This document shows positions 5,218-5,221 of a stretch of DNA of 5,221 nucleotides, piece by piece. This DNA comes from Bifidobacterium breve. GTDB lineage: Bacteria > Actinomycetota > Actinomycetes > Mycobacteriales > Mycobacteriaceae. Every line of letters begins with the position of its first letter. Position 1 is the first letter of the stretch. The position numbers and the translations under genes were made by a program. The notes under the pieces were generated by a model that saw only the letters and a program-made list of their open reading frames with translations, did not search any database and was not told where the DNA came from. Where the stretch lies: NCBI GenBank assembly GCA_943331415.1, contig CALQLM010000126.1, forward strand, positions 1 through 5,221, given 5' to 3'.

Positions 5218-5221
5218 TCAG

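Noticed and set aside
1..5221. CRISPR array, insertion sequence, toxin-antitoxin or other defence system
   Set aside because: No spaced direct repeats, transposase or toxin motifs were seen; almost every base is in a recognised housekeeping gene or the tRNA.

Overview
The window is a stretch of mycobacterial core chromosome, most likely from a Mycobacterium or Mycolicibacterium species. The DNA is high in G+C, coding regions are packed tightly, and GTG start codons are common (four of the six visible starts). The protein sequences, recalled from memory, closely match the products of the Mycobacterium tuberculosis Rv1333 / Rv1337-Rv1343c neighbourhood in the same order. No mobile element, CRISPR array or phage gene is visible.

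Layout, left to right. Bases 1-584 (+) are the 3' part of a P1-family (DmpA/NylC-type) self-cleaving N-terminal-nucleophile hydrolase. Next comes a tight rightward cluster: a rhomboid-family intramembrane protease (595-1257), glutamate racemase murI (1254-2066, ATGA overlap), an Rv1339-type metallo-beta-lactamase-fold cyclic-nucleotide phosphodiesterase (2101-2868), RNase PH (2900-3679) and RdgB/Ham1 non-canonical purine NTP pyrophosphatase (3684-4331). Two small membrane-protein genes run leftward, an LprD-like protein (4653-5048) and a DUF3817 protein (4309-4656). They are joined by an ATGA overlap, and the DUF3817 gene overlaps the end of rdgB tail to tail by 23 bp. A tRNA-Leu(UAG) gene (5087-5169, +) is divergent from lprD. 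The last 52 bases hold an inverted repeat and no gene.

Functionally the rightward cluster mixes housekeeping roles: membrane proteolysis, D-glutamate supply for peptidoglycan, cAMP breakdown, RNA 3'-end trimming and nucleotide-pool sanitation. The spacings (10 nt, 4-nt overlap, 34 nt, 31 nt, 4 nt) suggest co-transcription, with possible internal promoters before the phosphodiesterase and rph genes. Nothing amounts to a clearly new system. The points most worth checking are the absence of the mec-cysO-cysM block that separates the hydrolase and rhomboid genes in M. tuberculosis, the predicted leaderless starts, the interlocked divergent lprD/tRNA promoters, and the palindromic tail after the tRNA.
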